Positions 12,215-13,689 of a DNA stretch of 13,689 nucleotides are shown here, piece after piece. Origin of the DNA: Oribacterium sp. UBA5894 (lineage in GTDB: Bacteria; Bacillota; Clostridia; Lachnospirales; Lachnospiraceae); assembly GCA_002431355.1 (NCBI GenBank), contig DJEQ01000049.1, forward strand, positions 1 through 13,689. Reading direction: 5' to 3'. The position numbers and the translations under genes are program-made. The notes below the pieces were generated by a model, which searched no databases, had not been told where the DNA came from, and saw nothing but the letters and a program-made list of their open reading frames with translations. Within the stretch, counting starts at the first letter, position 1, and every line of letters begins with the position of its first letter.

Positions 12215-13078
12215 ATGACCGACAAAGACATTGAAATTCTGAAGGATCTTTCAGAAACCCACAACATCACAAAGACCGCGCAGCGCCTGTTTACAACGCA
12301 GTCCGCGCTCACGAAGAGGATTCAGGCCATCGAGCAGGAGCTCGGCTGTTCACTGTTCATACGTTCAAAAAAGGGCGTGCTTCTGACGCCGATTTTCGAA
12401 GCCATTCTTCCCCATGTATGTGCGATTCAGCGGGAGCTGATGGAGATACGCGAGCTTGCCTCGAATCCAGAGGGGGAGCTCGCCGGAACGGTCAAGGTGG
12501 GCGTGGCCGCGAATTTTGCACGTTACCAGCTTCCGGGTGTGCTGGAAGCCTTCATTGCCCGCTATCCGAAGGTAGACATTGAGCTCAGTGCGAAGCGAAG
12601 TCCGGATCTTTACCAGGAGCTGCTGTCGGGAGATATCAATCTCGCCATCATCCGAGGCGAATTTCCCTGGGCAGAGGGCGATATCGTGTTGAGTGAGGAG
12701 CCGGTCTGCCTCGTGACGAAGCGCCCGATGGAGGAGGCCGAGCTGAATGCGCTTCCGTTCATTGACCGGACCTCGGATATCAGTTATGATGCGGGACTCA
12801 GCCGATGGATGAATGAGCATAAAATCCACCGGAAGACGGGCCTGCAGATCAATGATGTCGATACCATCATGCAGCTGATCGAGCGGGGCATTGGCTGGAC
12901 GGTGCTGCCGGAAATCTGTCTTCATCATTTTCAGGGCGTGCAGAAGCCACTCAGCTTTCGTTCAGGAGAGGCGTTTACGCGACGTACGCATCTGCTGTAT
13001 CGGCCGGATTATTTTCAGCTTCCGCAGGTACAGGCCTTTGTGGACACCGTGAAGGAGGAGAGCGGTACAGCGTCCTGA
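12215..13078 (+). CDS. LysR-family transcriptional regulator (paralogue of the first)
   Basis: A 287-residue LysR-type regulator with an N-terminal winged helix-turn-helix (residues 1-60: T-A-Q-R-L-F-T-T-Q-S-A-L-T-K-R-I-Q, then L-G-C-S-L-F-I-R-S-K-K-G-V-L) and a C-terminal effector domain. It aligns along its whole length with the minus-strand LysR at 404-1252, sharing S-E-E-P-V-C-L-V, L-Y-[RQ]-[KE]-L, I-[VI]-R-G-E-F and V-L/I-L-P-E-I-C-L. The two are therefore close paralogues, probably answering to related acids. GAGGA (12202-12206) lies 8 bases before the ATG. It stands downstream of the importer terminator with its own promoter. Its target is not evident: the importer, the divergent small gene or a distant locus are all possible. 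Confidence 0.93.
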   Translation: MTDKDIEILKDLSETHNITKTAQRLFTTQSALTKRIQAIEQELGCSLFIRSKKGVLLTPIFEAILPHVCAIQRELMEIRELASNPEGELAGTVKVGVAANFARYQLPGVLEAFIARYPKVDIELSAKRSPDLYQELLSGDINLAIIRGEFPWAEGDIVLSEEPVCLVTKRPMEEAELNALPFIDRTSDISYDAGLSRWMNEHKIHRKTGLQINDVDTIMQLIERGIGWTVLPEICLHHFQGVQKPLSFRSGEAFTRRTHLLYRPDYFQLPQVQAFVDTVKEESGTAS

Positions 13079-13153
13079 GGCACGGACCCTACATGGAAAG
13101 AATATTCAGGCAGGATATAAAACAAACGTATAGATAAGAGAAGGAGGTATCGT

Positions 13154-13689
13154 ATGCCACATTCAGGAGGTGGAGGAAGTCATTCAGGAGGCAGTCATTC
13201 GAGCGGTGGCGGCTCGCATAGCAGCGGATCCGGCGGCGGAGGTCGGTCCTATCGGCATTCGAGCAGGCCGTTTTCCGGAAGCCGCGCGTATGTCATTTAT
13301 AATCGAATGGGACAGTCGCGAGTCGTGTATACGGATCAGCCGAACTATCATGAGGAGATGACGAAGGGAATGTATATCATGTCCCTGATTTTCGGTGCCT
13401 GCTTTCTGGTACCGGGTGCCATCGCGATTCTGGCGGGCCTTGGCATGCTGATTTCATCCTTTTCCTTCGGATATCACAAAACGACGTTACCAGGCTCAGT
13501 GGATCAGAGCATCACCATTCTGGATGAGGCGCAGCATCTCTCAGTGTCTGAAACTGCAACGCTGGAGCAGAGTCTGACGGATTTTCGAGACCATACCGGG
13601 ATCATTCCAGCCATCGAATTTACGGAGGATGCAAGCTGGCAGCAGGATTATACCGATATGGAGTCCTTTGCGTACAATGAATACATCTG
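13154..13689 (+). CDS. Gly/Ser/His-rich membrane protein with TPM-like domain (partial, runs off the window)
   Basis: The frame is open from the ATG at 13154 to the end of the window (178 residues). AAGGAGG (13141-13147) precedes the start by 6 bases. Residues 3-35 are a low-complexity Gly/Ser/His tract with repeats of the type G-G-S-H-S. A basic, tyrosine-containing region follows to about 70, then one or two hydrophobic spans at 73-104. From 120, I-T-I-L-D-E-A-Q-H-L-S-V-S-E-T-A-T-L-E-Q-S-L-T-D-F resembles the start of a TPM (TLP18.3/Psb32-type) domain, commonly found in exported or membrane-anchored proteins of unclear function. With only half of that domain visible, the family call is tentative. 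A TATAAA at 13116-13121 is a possible -10 box without a clear -35. Confidence 0.7.
   Translation, partial: MPHSGGGGSHSGGSHSSGGGSHSSGSGGGGRSYRHSSRPFSGSRAYVIYNRMGQSRVVYTDQPNYHEEMTKGMYIMSLIFGACFLVPGAIAILAGLGMLISSFSFGYHKTTLPGSVDQSITILDEAQHLSVSETATLEQSLTDFRDHTGIIPAIEFTEDASWQQDYTDMESFAYNEYI

Overview
The window looks like part of a low-to-mid GC Bacillota (Clostridia) chromosome, most likely a member of the Lachnospiraceae. This is inferred from strong AAGGAGG-type ribosome sites before nearly every gene, sigma-A-like promoters, TPP-riboswitch control by an intrinsic terminator, lipoprotein solute receptors and a Gly/Ser/His-rich TPM-type protein. No rRNA, tRNA, CRISPR array or insertion sequence was seen.

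Left part (1-5495). The end of a 5'-nucleotidase-type gene is followed by a strong terminator. A minus-strand LysR regulator diverges from a three-gene operon encoding a PrpF/YbhH-type isomerase, an aconitase-superfamily hydratase of the YbhJ type and a small VOC-fold protein. The layout (lysR, prpF-like, aconitase-like) recalls the E. coli ybhD-ybhH-ybhI-ybhJ cluster, without the transporter and with a VOC gene added. A perfect dyad over the regulator's own -10 box is a good operator candidate. The likely role is hydration and isomerisation of an unknown tri- or dicarboxylic acid.

Middle (5500-7747). A DUF5684-like membrane protein gene has its own promoter and a 9-bp leader hairpin. It is followed by a promoter, a TPP riboswitch, a terminator and thiC (pyrimidine branch of thiamine synthesis).

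Right-centre (7748-11745). This is the most interesting part. A promoter drives a leader RNA encoding a 37-residue peptide with six consecutive cysteines, preceded by a strong ribosome site. An intrinsic terminator follows, and directly after it an ABC importer operon: two permeases, an ATPase and a lipoprotein receptor. The receptor resembles the cysteine receptor CjaA of Campylobacter. Together these suggest a cysteine importer controlled by ribosome-mediated attenuation: ribosomes stalled on the Cys codons when Cys-tRNA is scarce would let an antiterminator form. A segment after the Cys run can pair with the terminator's 5' arm and, alternatively, with the leader gene's start region.

Right end (11746-13689). 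A 48-residue single-span membrane peptide lies on the minus strand with its own terminator. It is followed by a second LysR regulator, clearly paralogous to the first, and by the start of a Gly/Ser/His-rich membrane protein with a TPM-like domain that runs off the window.
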